A stretch of DNA of 64,000 nucleotides from positions 2,108,001 to 2,172,000 of the forward strand of contig NC_133116.1 of assembly GCF_022965805.1 (NCBI RefSeq). Reading direction: 5' to 3'. The DNA comes from Primulina eburnea. Lineage: Eukaryota; Streptophyta; Magnoliopsida; Lamiales; Gesneriaceae. Shown here piece by piece: positions 47,132 to 58,061 of this stretch. The notes beneath the pieces are model-generated. The model ran no database searches. It was not told the DNA's origin and saw only the letters and a list, made by a program, of their open reading frames with translations. Position numbers and translations under genes: made by a program. Position 1 is the first letter of the stretch; each line of letters begins with the position of its first letter.

Positions 47132-50100
47132 ATGATGGTTCCGGGGAATGACACATGGGAGTCATTCTTTAATCCGATTCAGGTTCTTAAGAATGTTTTT
47201 TCGGCACTTGAATTGAATTTCCGAAAGGTTGCGAAGAGTCTCGAGCTTTGAATTAGTGGGGTTTATGTGAATGGAGACTTGAATGGTGATGTTAATAGTA
47301 CTAAAGTGGAGCTGGTCGCAGCTCAGTTAAATGTGAAAAGAAAGAGTGGTGCGAGTACTGATCATTTTATGGATAAAAGGGAAAGTTCCGATTAAGATAT
47401 TTGTTGGAATTTTTCGGGAAAAATGTGTCAATCATGCTTATAACAATATAAACCATGGTGTTGAGAACCATTATCTGAGTGTGCCAAAGAAAGGCCTGAA
47501 GCAGAGATATGGAAGAGTTAATGGTGGGAAAGAGGATAGTAATTGTTTGCACCTTGAGGTGGTATGGTCTTTCTTAATTAACGGTTTTATTCACGGCTTC
47601 CCTGCGCCATTCCAATTTGGGAGAACTCGAATTCGGACATGCAATGGTTTTCTTATGAGTCAGGGGTGCGACTGGAAATAAAACGTTATGTTTCTAGTGA
47701 AATCAAACAGCAGGAGTCCGAGGTTAAAGAAAAAAGATTTGTCAATAAAATATTTTGTTGGGATTGCATTTGATCAGTTGAGTCATTTTCCGAAGTTTGA
47801 TAGGCTGTTTCAGAACATGTGTGTAAAAATATCGAGCACAAAGCTTCACCTCCTACTCCTATTGATCAGGTTGACTACTTTAAGGCTCTTATTGGTAATT
47901 TTGAAGGTAAAAGAGCTGTGAATGGATTTTTGGGGAACTTGAGTTTTGCCCAAGTTGGAGGGGTGCCCTCTGGTATGATTGAAATGCCTTCTCTTAACGA
48001 TGCAAGGGATGAGGGAATCAGTCATGCAGTTAATCACGAAGATAAAGGAGGCACCTCATTTCAAAATTTGGCCAATGGGTTTCTAAGTATTTCATTATCC
48101 AATGATGAGCTTTTGAGATCAACTCTATTTAATGTATCATTGACGGAATTAATTGAATTTCTGCCTCAGATGGGGGAGAACAGTAAAAGAAGACCATCTT
48201 GACAAGAAGAAACTTTTCTCTGTGCAGGATTTTTTCAGGTACACAGAAGCTGAAGGTATACGAATCTATCTAGCGTACTAATCTTTCATGCGCACCGTTT
48301 TGAACATGCGATCAAAGCTATATCTCCACTTTTCATTTTCAGTAGTACTTGACCATAAAATAGTGTTCAATATTGGAAGACCTTGTAGTAATGTCTAGTA
48401 ATGTCCTGTATTAAGATTTTTGTTGAAGGTTATTACATTTTAGTCCACAAAGTTCTATTGCAAATGTGCAGGGGATTATCAGGAGACAGATTGTGATACT
48501 CTTGTCCCACATCGAAAAAATTAAGATTTAAAATAAGTTTATAATGGCTTACAATGGACTTCTATAGCAACTTGGGTTAATCATTTTCGTAAAGCGAGGT
48601 CGAATACAGAGTAGTTGCTATAGGGGCCCATTGTGCAGTCACGCAGACGCGGGCCCGGGTTCGGGGCGTGACACAGATTCTATGCCATGTAATGCTATTC
48701 AGAATCAGCATTTGTAGTCTGAAAATTCAATATCCTTGCTAGTTGCTATTAGATATTGAAACGAGTCTCCTTGAGATTCTCAATATATGTTTTTCGTTCT
48801 TCAGGAAAGAGGTTTTTCCAGGAGTTGGATAGGGATGGTGACGGTCAAGTTACTCTAGAAGATCTTGAAGTTGCTATGAGAAAGAGAAAACTGCCTACGA
48901 GATACACTCTTGAATTAATGCGCCGTGCTAGGAGCCAGTTCTTGAAATCTTTTGGTTGGAAACAGTTCTTGTCCTTGATGGAACAGAAAGAACCAACCAT
49001 TCTTCAGGCCTCTACAAGTCCCTGCTTGAGTAAGTTAGGGACACCAAAGAAAAGTGAAATCTTGGCATCACTGAAGAATTCCTGCAAATGAAGACAATGC
49101 TGTTGACATGATGCGTTTTCTAAATGCTAGCACCAAAGAATCTGTATCCTATGGGCATTTCTGGAACCTTATGCTTTTGCTCCCATCAGACCGGCTTCAA
49201 GAAGATCCTCAGTAGCTTAAGGTTTTTCTTTTTATCACCTTCTCAAAGAAGGGGCGTTATTAAGAAAATGCACCAGTCATATTTTAACTATGGATTGTTA
49301 GCCAGACTTAGGAAAACATTAAATGTTGTGTAAAATAGTGTTGCTTCATATATCCTAGAGTTGGTCTTGTATCATGATTTTGTAGATAGAAGTCTTTTGT
49401 TTTGTCCACAGCTACTAACCCAGGCCTATTTATGATGTAAAGAAGTATCTGGTTTGAAGCTGCTACTGTGGTTGCCGTTCCTCCTCCTGTGGAGATACCT
49501 GCTGGCAGTGTTCTGAAATCAGCATTGGCTGGTGGGCTTTCTTGTGCATTATCCACTTCATTATTGCATCCTATTGACAAAATTAAGGTAAAATCTTGAG
49601 AACGAATAAAGAGTTTAAGCTTGTTTGTGTGGACGATTGTTTAAGGATTAGTTTTAGTTCTTGATTGCTTGGAACAGAGCCGTGCAAATAAAAAAGAATT
49701 AGGCCAGCAAGTACATAGCAAATATATTCTGGCACTTTTTTAATCCTTTGTTCTTTAATGCAATCTCACTGATTTATAATTGTTTTCCAGACACGGGTAC
49801 AAGCTTCAACCCTTAGCCTCCCGGAAATATTATCGATGCTTCCTCAATTTGGGGTCCGTGGATTCTATAGGTGGTTTTTTCCAGCTATAATCTGTAAATT
49901 TTCAAGGCTTAATTTGATTACCTGTTTTCTCTTACATTAAATGTTAACATCACTTCCTTTTTCTGGATATTAATTTGATGAATAGTGCAGCCACGGTTTG
50001 CGGTCTTTGAAGCAAGCAAGCTTTAGTAAATGTTGCACCAATTCTTTCAGAATTACAGGTATGCATACGTTTATCGTGATTCACCTGTGTTTGATTGTAC

Positions 50101-50690
50101 TAATTTCTTCATTTGTGGAAGTCTAGTTCAAGATGTTTCTGAATAAATTGCATTTTTAGATGATTTTCAAATCAGCATTTTTTCTTGCGTATGCCATGGA
50201 TATATTTTTATGTTTCAATATCAAAGTTAGAGTATCATGTTTCAGGTTCAATCGATAGCATCATTTTGTAGCACCTTTCACGGCACAGCAGTCCGGATAC
50301 CATGCGAGGTGATGAAACAAAGATTGCAGACTGGTCTATTCAGCAATTTAGGGAAAGCCATTGTCAGAACTTGGCAGCAAGATGGTCTTGGGGGTTTTAT
50401 TCGTGGGACTGGTGCCACACTATTCCGAGAGGTTCCGTTCTATGATAAAAACCAGAACAATGGCCGCTCCTCCTGCATCGACATGTAACATTATCGTTGG
50501 TTGAGTTCTCTATTTTACACCACGAAGGCCCACTTGGATTATGCAAAGGAGCTGTGCCTCGATTCTTTTGGTTTGCTCCATTGTGTGCCATGAATTTTGC
50601 TGGCCATGCTTGCAAAAAAGGCAATGGACAAAAACAGAGAAACTGGTGAACCAACCCTGCGAAATTAGTCATAGTATTTGGTCTCGAGCT
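47132..50690 (+). pseudogene. SAMTL-like mitochondrial carrier with EF-hand, pseudogene
   Basis: Recognisable text runs from the start (47132; NDTWESFFNPIQVLKNVFSA) through VNGFLGNLSFAQVGGVPSGM and LTELIEFLPQMG to the EF-hand exon at ~48806 (FFQELDRDGDGQVTLEDLEV, FGWKQFLSLMEQKEPTI), then carrier repeats: VPPPVEIPAGSVLKSALAGG with LLHPIDKIK (49440-49590), VRGFYR (~49795), QSIASFCSTFHGTAVRIPCE to GFIRGTGATLFREVPF (50250-50440) and EGPLGLCKGAVPRFFWFAPL (~50527). This order matches the Arabidopsis S-adenosylmethionine-transporter-like protein At2g35800. Lesions: stop after SLEL (~47250), several stops and frameshifts in 47390-47820, an 8-bp deletion before PANEDNAVD (~49080), loss of the segment between REVPFY and MKTRT, and a stop near 50500. 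Intron positions remain, so it decayed from a genomic copy, not a retrocopy. Confidence 0.92.
48487..48678. mobile_element. 182-bp solo LTR with 5-bp target duplication
   Basis: The insert 48492-48673 begins TGTGATACTCTTGTCCCACA and ends GGTTCGGGGCGTGACA, with TGT...ACA termini. It is bracketed by CAGAT at 48487-48491 and 48674-48678. No internal retroelement sequence, so it is a solo LTR. The short length suggests a TRIM-type family. It sits in an intron of the SAMTL pseudogene. Confidence 0.85.
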
Positions 50691-51100
50691 GGCCCCAATT
50701 TTTGTACTATGTTTCCGCGTTTGTGTTTCGAAAGTTGACACGCACTTCAATTTGTGCTTTTCTTTTCCTCAAACAATGATTACTAATTGGATGAGAGAAA
50801 AATTCGAGTTTTTAAGGACCTGGTTGTTTTTTTTTTTTTTTAAACAACTGGGTTGATCAGAAAATTTAATTTTTTAAAATATATATAATTAATAAATATT
50901 ACTTGCATTTTTTATATATTTTATATCTGAAAAAATATTTATTATATATTTATATCATAAATTTTCATAATTTAATATTTATTTTGAACATTTTTTATTT
51001 GTTAAATAATTGTTTACTTGATTTAGTATATATATTTTACTTTTATACTATTAGACTTTTAAATTTAAATCATATATATGATTATGTGTTTAAATTAAAA

Positions 51101-51131
<31 letters not shown>

Positions 51132-51730
51132 TTGAATTTTATTTAATTTTCTCTAAAAAAAATTCTAATTCGGGTTATAAGAGTTGATTGTGTTGATTCG
51201 GTTTAGGGTGATTTGAATTTATTTATTTTTTTAAAAAAAATTCTAAATCGGTTATACTGGAGTTGATCGGGGTGATTCGGGTTCGGGAGAGAGTTCGGGT
51301 TGGCTCTGGGTATAGGGTTGGGCAATTTTTGAATAGGTTTATTTCACCCTACCTTGTGAGGCACTGTCCCCTGAGGTGATCAAAGGCCAGATTTAAAACA
51401 ATACACCCCATGAGTGATCAAAGGCCCAGATTTAATCACCATGTAAAATCAATGGATGAGATCCTGTGAGGGCAACGCCCCCACAGGTAGCATCTACTCT
51501 AACCTTGAATAGTAAATTGCTCAATCCCCCCTGATCCAAATTACCCGAATTGATATCTTTAATCTCCTCTTCCTCGTTAAAAGCTATAATGTTGCTCGTC
51601 CAACTCTTCTTTGTCTTCACTTTTATCTATTGCAGCTCACAATTACATACAGCAGATTTCCAACAATAGTCATCTTGTTCCGATTGATCCCATCCTGATT
51701 AGTTACAATACCCATATTCATCTATACTTA
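50691..51730. other. AT-rich intergenic region with (TTA)n
   Basis: (TTA/ATT)n at about 51102-51133. Between 51160 and 51300 a ~65-bp unit ending in TTCGGGTT-type words occurs twice. At 51375 and 51411 GTGATCAAAGGCC(C)AGATTTA recurs. No gene. Confidence 0.5.
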
Positions 51731-52640
51731 GGCTATGTTTGGTAGATAGGATTAGCCCATGATAAGTTAACAATCATCATATATCCAATGTTTGGTTGGT
51801 TTTTTGATCAAATATATGGGCCCGTGAAATAAGAAAAAGCCCGCACTGTAGCTATAATTTGTTGGACAAATAATACTGATAATTTAGGTGTGATAATTTA
51901 TCTCATTTATTGATTAAAGTAAATTTTACCATAATACCCTTTCTCTCTCCTTCATCACCACAAAACTGTAATTTTGTACGAGATATTTTCAGAAACATCA
52001 CCACAAACTATTTTCCTCCATTGGAGCACAATCTTCGCCTTGTAAATGTAGTGAGAATGATGTAACATCAAGTTCAAATATTTCTTTCTATCTCCTTCAT
52101 CAAGTCCAAGATACCATCCATGTTTTCTGCGCCTATCTCTCAATTTCAATACAATCCCATGTCTTCTGCGCCGATTGGGTGGAGGTGGAGGTCTCGGTGG
52201 TGGTGGTGGATTCAGAGGTGGTGGTGGTTTTGGTGGGCCGTGGTGGTGGTGGTGGTTTTGGTGGGGGCGGCGGTTTTGGACGTGGTGGAGGTTTGGGTGG
52301 TGGCGGAGGAGTAGGAGGTGGAGGTGGTGGTGGTTTTGGTGGGGGCGGCGGTTTTGGAGGTGGCGGAGGAGTAGGAGGTGGAGGCGGCTTTGGTGGTGGT
52401 GGAGGTTTTGGTGGTGGTCATTGAATCAAGAAAATTACAGATGAAAAAATAAATTATTAATGACAAAAATGTGGAGATGTTTTGGTCATTTTATGTTAAT
52501 GTACAAAATTATTACGTAATATTAAAATCATACCAAACACCGTAAATTTTATCCCATCATGTTATTTATCAATATCTCTACGTTTTAATCCTTATATTAT
52601 TAATCATTTAGTTATCCTATCACACGTATCCAAAGTAGCC
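51731..52640. mobile_element. 910-bp Harbinger-like non-autonomous element with glycine-rich insert
   Basis: Imperfect terminal inverted repeats GGCTATGTTTGGTAGATAGG and (inverse) GGCTACTTTGGATACGTGTG, flanked by TTA at 51728-51730 and 52641-52643, the 3-bp duplication typical of PIF/Harbinger. No transposase. The centre (52178-52424) is a GGTGGTGGT-type low-complexity tract. Confidence 0.8.
52120..52424 (+). other. Glycine-rich low-complexity tract inside the element
   Basis: One frame of the tract reads as GGGGGFGGGGG-type glycine-rich protein ending in stop at 52424; the glycine frame changes once near 52240, so no single long glycine-rich ORF exists. It is preceded by two similar units containing TCTTCTGCGCC/TTTTCTGCGCC. 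Either a captured fragment of a glycine-rich protein gene or an expanded minisatellite. Confidence 0.5.
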
Positions 52641-53310
52641 TTAATAAATAAGTATCTCTACCTATTTACAATAATTATAATTTTTCTTCCAAAATATTGA
52701 ACTCTCTTTTTCTTTTATCCCAAGAATAAGATATCATCATCTCATATATGATAGAGTGATATAAACTTCTCCTAATATGAAATAGGTCTAAGTTCGATAA
52801 AATAAAGAACGTGATATACATTTTCTGAAATTATGATTTTCATAAAGATAAGATGTTCTTAAATGGAACTAGCTCGTAAATTTTGAACAATAATACACAA
52901 ACAATCACTTGCACATTTAGCATATCAGTTCTTGACTCAAATTTGAACTTGGTTTGAATAATTTAACACATGCATAAAAGTCAATCTTTCATTTTCTTGA
53001 TTATAGACTTGCTGCTGCGTGAATATGATAATTAGCCTTTTGTCATTTCCTATTTGATTTATTCACAACCCATTTGCCAAACGAATAAATTAAACACATG
53101 GTATCCGATGCTCATTTAATTCCAACGTGAACGATTCTAATAGTATTTCTAAAGCTTGTGATGGACTTCCAAGAAAAATCATACGAAAGTATAATCTTTA
53201 AACACACATACACACACACATGTAAAGCATGTAACATGTTACATGCCCGAGACCAAGAGAACGCAAAAGTCAAAAGTGGCAACATATTGTATAAATAATG
53301 TATTCATTTC
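52641..53310. other. Intergenic region
   Basis: AT-rich; a short (CA)n at about 53202-53220. No gene. Confidence 0.4.
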
Positions 53311-53470
53311 ATGTGAGACGGTTACACAAATATTTTTCCGTGAGACGAGTCAAAATGATTAATACTTCAAGTGAAAAGTAATTTTTTTAGCATAAAAATC
53401 ATATTTTTCATAAATCGGATCGATTTTGATATATGTCTCACAAAATTGACATATGAGATAGGCTCAAAAT
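53311..53470. repeat. Palindrome-ended repeat, copy 11 (degenerate)
   Basis: Left end ATGTGAGACGGTTACACAAA, core GAAAAGTAATTTTTTTAGCA, right part TATGTCTCACAAAATTGAC. Confidence 0.75.
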
Positions 53471-53782
53471 AAATTTCATTTTAAAAAAATTAATGTTATT
53501 TAGTGCTTATAACTATGTATTAATGACCATATGCAGAATATATTCTCTCTCAATCAATCTTGGCCTTGAATACATATAGAAGATATTTAATGTTAAAAAT
53601 GGCATTAATCAACGTTAAGCAATAATACACAAAATATAACTGATTTTCAGTTATCGTTTAATGAGATGATTTGGATAACTTAAATGTTAACTTGAATTCT
53701 ACCTGTTAAACGACTTTCCACATGCATATATAATTTTAAGATAGAATAGAAACCGAAAAGATAATCGATTTTTTAATAATAT

Positions 53783-54998
53783 TCATGTCCAAAGGCCCAA
53801 GATACTGTCATCCAGACAAAAACTAGTGGAATTATCGTAACAGATATTATTTGGCAGTACCACTGCGGGTTGTGGCAACATAAGTTGTTGATCATCATCT
53901 TTGCAGACCAGTTCGAATAAATTAGCATTCTGGCATTGCATGTTCAGGACCTGTGCCTGTGCCTTGGCCAGTTCAGTTTGGAGCTCGCTTATCTGTTTCT
54001 GAAGCTGGCAAATGGCTCCCGTGCAGCCATACACCGGATCCCTAATCCTCGCATTGGCTTCGTATACCATGCTGTTTACTGCATCCGCTCTTTGATCATC
54101 CGGAAGTTCCTAAAAATGTAATAGATGCATACATTTATCTTGTATATCGCCAAAATGGAAAGTACCTCAAATTAATTGATTGCATGTATAAAGGTGAGAA
54201 GATGTATGTATAAGAACGTAACAAACAAATCATGTTATAATATTTAGGAACCACAAGACTCACCAATTTTTTTAATGAAGCCAATAAAGACTTTAAACAA
54301 TTTGTTTGTTTACTAAACATATATATATTTAAATAAGAATAAAATATTTCTATTTTAATATCATATTTGGTACAACATATGCCAACATTTTCACACCGTA
54401 TAATTAAATTTTTTTAAAGCTTTTACAGAATAAAATTTCAAATCTTAAATTAACTAGATTATTTTAAAAAATATATATTAAGTAGACAAATCGATAAAGG
54501 GGTATATTTTGAGGTGTGGGCACAAATTTTGTCTCGCCATTTTATTGAAATTTAACAAAAATAATATGAGGATATTCGGTATCCGGTCCTTCGTTTCCTG
54601 GAACAAATTATTGATATGAAAGTGATTAACTAATTAATTAATTTAAATCAATTCTCTCATTTTCTTGGTTCTAAAAAAATATCAATATACGTACGTAGCA
54701 TTCAACGTGCGTAGATAAATACCTGCAACAACTTGCTTATGTTGCTAGCACCGAAAACTCGATGTGCGATTGTGAATTTGAGTGGTTCGGTTGGGGGGAA
54801 ATATGGGGCAAGCAAGCATTTCTCCGCGCATCTGCGGCGGAGGATCTTGCAGGCAGCACATGGGCTGAGAATAATCCCTGGCCGAGGAGATGAAGTCGAT
54901 GAAGCAGGAGATAGGGAGGAGGAGGAGGAGTGGCTAACTTCGGCCACCGTTGCAGCGACGGGAGTGGTGGTAGTGTTTTCAGTGCGTCCAGTAATCAT
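53783..54998 (-). CDS. LBD1/LBD11-type class I LOB-domain protein
   Basis: Two exons, 54723-54998 and 53783-54109, joined in phase 0 at LLQ/ELP; 200 residues. A Ser/Thr-rich start is followed by the LOB domain (about residues 47-148): zinc block CAACKILRRRCAEKC, LLAPYFPPTEPLKFTIAHRV, FGASNISKLLQELP, NSMVYEANARIRDPVYGCTG and a coil (LQKQISELQTELAKAQAQVL). Text around CLLAPYFPPTEPLKFTIAHR and the NMQCQNANL tail point to the LBD1/LBD11 branch, not to AS2. The two cannot be separated by eye, so no symbol is given. Role: plant-specific transcription factor; LBD1/LBD11 have been tied to vascular cambium activity. A TATA box (CTATAAATAC, 55042-55051) lies about 45 bp upstream of the start. Confidence 0.94.
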
Positions 54999-55041
54999 GC
55001 CAATTGGTTTCCCGTGCTTCGATCATTTGGAGACTTGTCTA

Positions 55042-55051
55042 GTATTTATAG
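55042..55051 (-). promoter_or_regulatory. TATA box of the LBD1/11-type gene
   Basis: CTATAAATAC on the minus strand, about 45 bp before the ATG at 54998. This leaves room for only a very short 5' UTR. Confidence 0.6.
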
Positions 55052-55182
55052 TGAGAGACATACGTAGTTGGGGTTGGAGGGAGATCATGTGACGCAATAT
55101 ACCAAATGTCATAATTTTTTTTAAAAAAATATCTTTATGAAATAGATTGTGACATGAATTGCATTAAATATGAGAGCAGTTT

Positions 55183-55300
55183 TTCTTGTGAGATGATCTC
55201 ACGAATATTTATCTATGAGACGGCTCAACCCTAACGATATTCACAATAGATGACTCAAATAAAAGATATGTCTCACAAAATACGACCCGCAAAAAATTGT
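55183..55300. repeat. Palindrome-ended repeat, copy 12 (internally deleted)
   Basis: TTGTGAGATGATCTCACGAA, then CTAACGATATTCACAATAGA joined directly to TGACTCAAATAAAAGATATG; part of the core is missing. Confidence 0.8.
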
Positions 55301-56128
55301 GAATTTAAAACTCTTGTGTTATTTAGTGAAGGGAAAATAACATTGTATATCCTATAAATGTCATGTTTTTCATTTTTTGTCATATTATCGGTCAATTTAC
55401 GATCTTAGTCCATTAATTTGCAATTTTTTCGACATCATCGAAATACTGACGTGGAATCAAAAAAAAAAATGATTACGTGTAATCAGAAAATATGAATTCC
55501 AAGTAAGCACTTCAATTAAAAAGACTAAAATTAAACGAAAATGTCTAAGTTAGTGGATAAATACCATGAATTGAAGACGATAACAAAATCAATGTAATTT
55601 CCCCGTCGTCTATGCTTGATAGATGGAAATTTCATCCCACCGTCCCACGTCAATATTATTCACACACAAATATTCAATAATTATATATTTAATTTTAGAT
55701 ATCTAAACCTATACTTATATAAAGTCACGGTCCTGTATTGGAATAACCAAATTACACCAAAATAAAATCATTATTATACATTCACTATGGTAAAATTTCA
55801 CCACTATAATATCAGCTTTATTTTATAATATAATTGAAATCAATTAAAATCCAAATAATTTTTTATATAAAAAAAATGAACTATACAAATAGGCAACCAA
55901 CAATTGTATATAACATACAACACCTGACACGTGATATTAAGCCGTACTGTATAAAAATCACATCTAGATACAAAAAATATATATCTCGACGAATTTATTG
56001 TTTTTTTTTTGTCTTTTTTATTACATATTATGTTTAAAAATCGTTGGACGTTTGTTGAAGTTAATGTTATTTAGTTCTTCAAAAAATAAAATAAAATATA
56101 TATACTTTAGTAAAAAATAAAAAATAGA
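55301..56128. other. AT-rich intergenic region
   Basis: 55365-55600 resembles the degenerate repeat at 18395-18665 in reverse. The rest is AT-rich with no gene. Confidence 0.4.
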
Positions 56129-56300
56129 TCTTTTGTGAGACGATCTCACGAATCTTTATCTGTGAGATTGATCTACCCTACCGATGTTCACAATAAAAAG
56201 TAATATTATTAGTACAAAGTAATATTTTTCATGGATGACCCAAATAAGAGATCTGTCACACAAAATACGACCCGTGAGGCTGTATCACACAAGTTTTTAC
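56129..56300. repeat. Palindrome-ended MITE-like repeat, copy 13 (full length)
   Basis: TTTTGTGAGACGATCTCACG at the left, core CTACCGATGTTCACAATAAA and TGGATGACCCAAATAAGAGA, right end CCGTGAGGCTGTATCACACA. Confidence 0.9.
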
Positions 56301-56555
56301 AAAAAATACTTGCATTGTGGAAAGGTAGACAAGCTAACGTCAATGCACAAAATGTTTCTTCAACAGTATTAATTTATTATAAATAAAATTTTCCCCTTCC
56401 AAAAAAAAAAAAATTAAATAATTTACATCTTAACAGACTTAGCTTGATGTTACACTAGAATAAATTGACACAAACCTTTATAGGATGTTAACAACTTTTA
56501 GATGGAATGGCCAACTAGTGTAGGCAAGTTTATGCTAGATGAGTAACACGTGGCC

Positions 56556-56738
56556 GAGTTCACCGTCCGGTTCTATCCATCCGGTGCCGACTTTTAACAA
56601 GAGAAAAAGACCATTCAGCTGGAGCCACCAACGAGACAGCGCGTTTCGCCATCTAGCGTTTACGACGTGGCGTTTGTTTATACGGTAGTCAAGGAACCGT
56701 TGGCGCTCGTGTTCAATGAGAATGCGACTAGGATTTGA
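56556..56738 (+). pseudogene. Possible coding relic (unidentified)
   Basis: A GC-balanced patch in AT-rich surroundings. One plus-strand frame reads EFTVRFYPSGADF, stop, QEKKTIQLEPPTRQRV and VYDVAFVYTVVKEPLALVFN, which looks protein-like with a single internal stop at about 56595 and a terminal stop near 56736. I do not recognise the family. A 71-codon minus-strand frame covers the same patch and is an alternative reading. Confidence 0.3.
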
Positions 56739-56921
56739 AGTCTTCGGCATAATTTGATATTATGTTGCAATCATGTATATTATTATTATTATTATTATTA
56801 TTGGCATAATTGTATATATTATTATAAAAAATAAAAATAAGATAACATATTTAAATTAAACATAGATATTGAGTATATTACAATTTCCCTCGTGCATAGG
56901 AGAATTTAAGTGACATTCTGA

Positions 56922-58061
56922 CACTAAAAAAACAAAAAACCGTCGCTAATTTGAATTTTGCCACGTTTTTACGATACATATGTAACAGTCGCTATTTTGA
57001 CGACGCTTTTATCATCGTCGCTAAATTAGCAAAACTGTCGCTAAATTAAATTTAACTACGATCTATGACTTTATGTTAGATTATCTCATTTATTTATTAT
57101 TTAATTGTATGATAGATCTACATATTGTATATAGAGAAATTCACTTTGTAAAATGGTTTTACCCTCACTTCGTGTATCAAGATAAATTTGTGATCTTACG
57201 TGTATTATTATTAGCTAAAAGTTTTTTAAAGGTAAATAATATATATTATAATGTTTTTTTTTAAAACAATAAAATTTAGTTCCAAATCAACAATTCTATT
57301 GTCAATTTATTATAGGCTAAAATAGATTGCAACGATATAACTTGAATGTATCATATGTTATACAATGAGTTCTTAAACCAGGAGTTGGTGTAGAGTGATT
57401 TTTAAAAAAAAGTTATTAAAGAATTCAGACTCCCCGTCGAGAAGATTGATGCTTGTAACAATAATTGCATGATTTATTGAGGTGCAAATGATGCTTTGAA
57501 TTAGTGTAAGATATGTGAACATCCGCGATATAAACCTAATAGGCGTAGTAGATCTCATAATGCAATTAAGCAAATTTCGTACAAGAAGATGTATTACTTT
57601 CCAATCACTCCTCGGCTACAAAGGTTATATGCTTCAACTGCTACAACCACTCATATGTGGTGGCACCACGACCACAATTTTGATGGTGAAACAATGACCT
57701 ACACATACGATTCACCAGTATAAATGACGCCATACTTATCTTTTGCATCAGAGATTCGAAAAGTGAGATTAGGACTATCGATTATCAATCTTCTGGACAA
57801 AATAGTCAACAATATGCATCGTGAACTGTGATTTTGACGTCATATAACCTTCCACCACGGATATGTATGAAAGAAGAGCACATGTTCCTTACTTTGATTG
57901 CACCTGACCCGAGTAACCGAAAAGATACACTTGATGTTTTCCTCCAACCTCTTATTGCTGAACTTCAATCACTCTGGTCTACTAATGTTGATACATACGA
58001 CATTTACACCAAAAAAAATTTCAATCTTAGAATTGCGTTGATGTGGCCATTCAAAACCTGA
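56922..58061 (+). mobile_element. CACTA (En/Spm) transposon relic
   Basis: A CACTA end at 56922 (CACTAAAAAAACAAAAAACC) is followed by subterminal CCGTCGCTAA/GACGCTTTTA words up to about 57060, then a decayed TNP2-type transposase. The opposite end was not found, so the copy is incomplete or nested. Confidence 0.7.
57430..58061 (+). pseudogene. TNP2-like CACTA transposase pseudogene
   Basis: Readable text in order: NNNCMIYWGANDALN, stop, then CKICEHPRYKPNRR; YYFPITPRLQRLYAST, MWWHHDH, FASEIRKVRLGLS, LTSYNLPPRICMKEEHMFLT, IAPDPSNRKDTLDVFLQPLI, AELQSLWSTNVDTYD and FNLRIALMWPF. This is the order of the En/Spm TNP2 transposase (zinc-binding Cys pair, PRLQRLF, the YNLPPWMCMK motif, DVYLRPLI). It has several stops and frame changes and lacks both ends of the protein. 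Non-functional. Confidence 0.9.

Noticed and set aside
50903..51187. 94-codon Tyr/Leu-rich frame
   Set aside because: Translation of AT-rich simple sequence including a (TTA)n microsatellite.
52175..52444. Trp/Gly-rich frame as a new peptide gene
   Set aside because: Trp-rich text is the off-frame reading of a GGT repeat within a transposable element.
15605..54998. The two LOB-domain genes as a tandem pair
   Set aside because: They belong to different branches (AS2 against LBD1/11), differ in intron structure and lie 38 kb apart.
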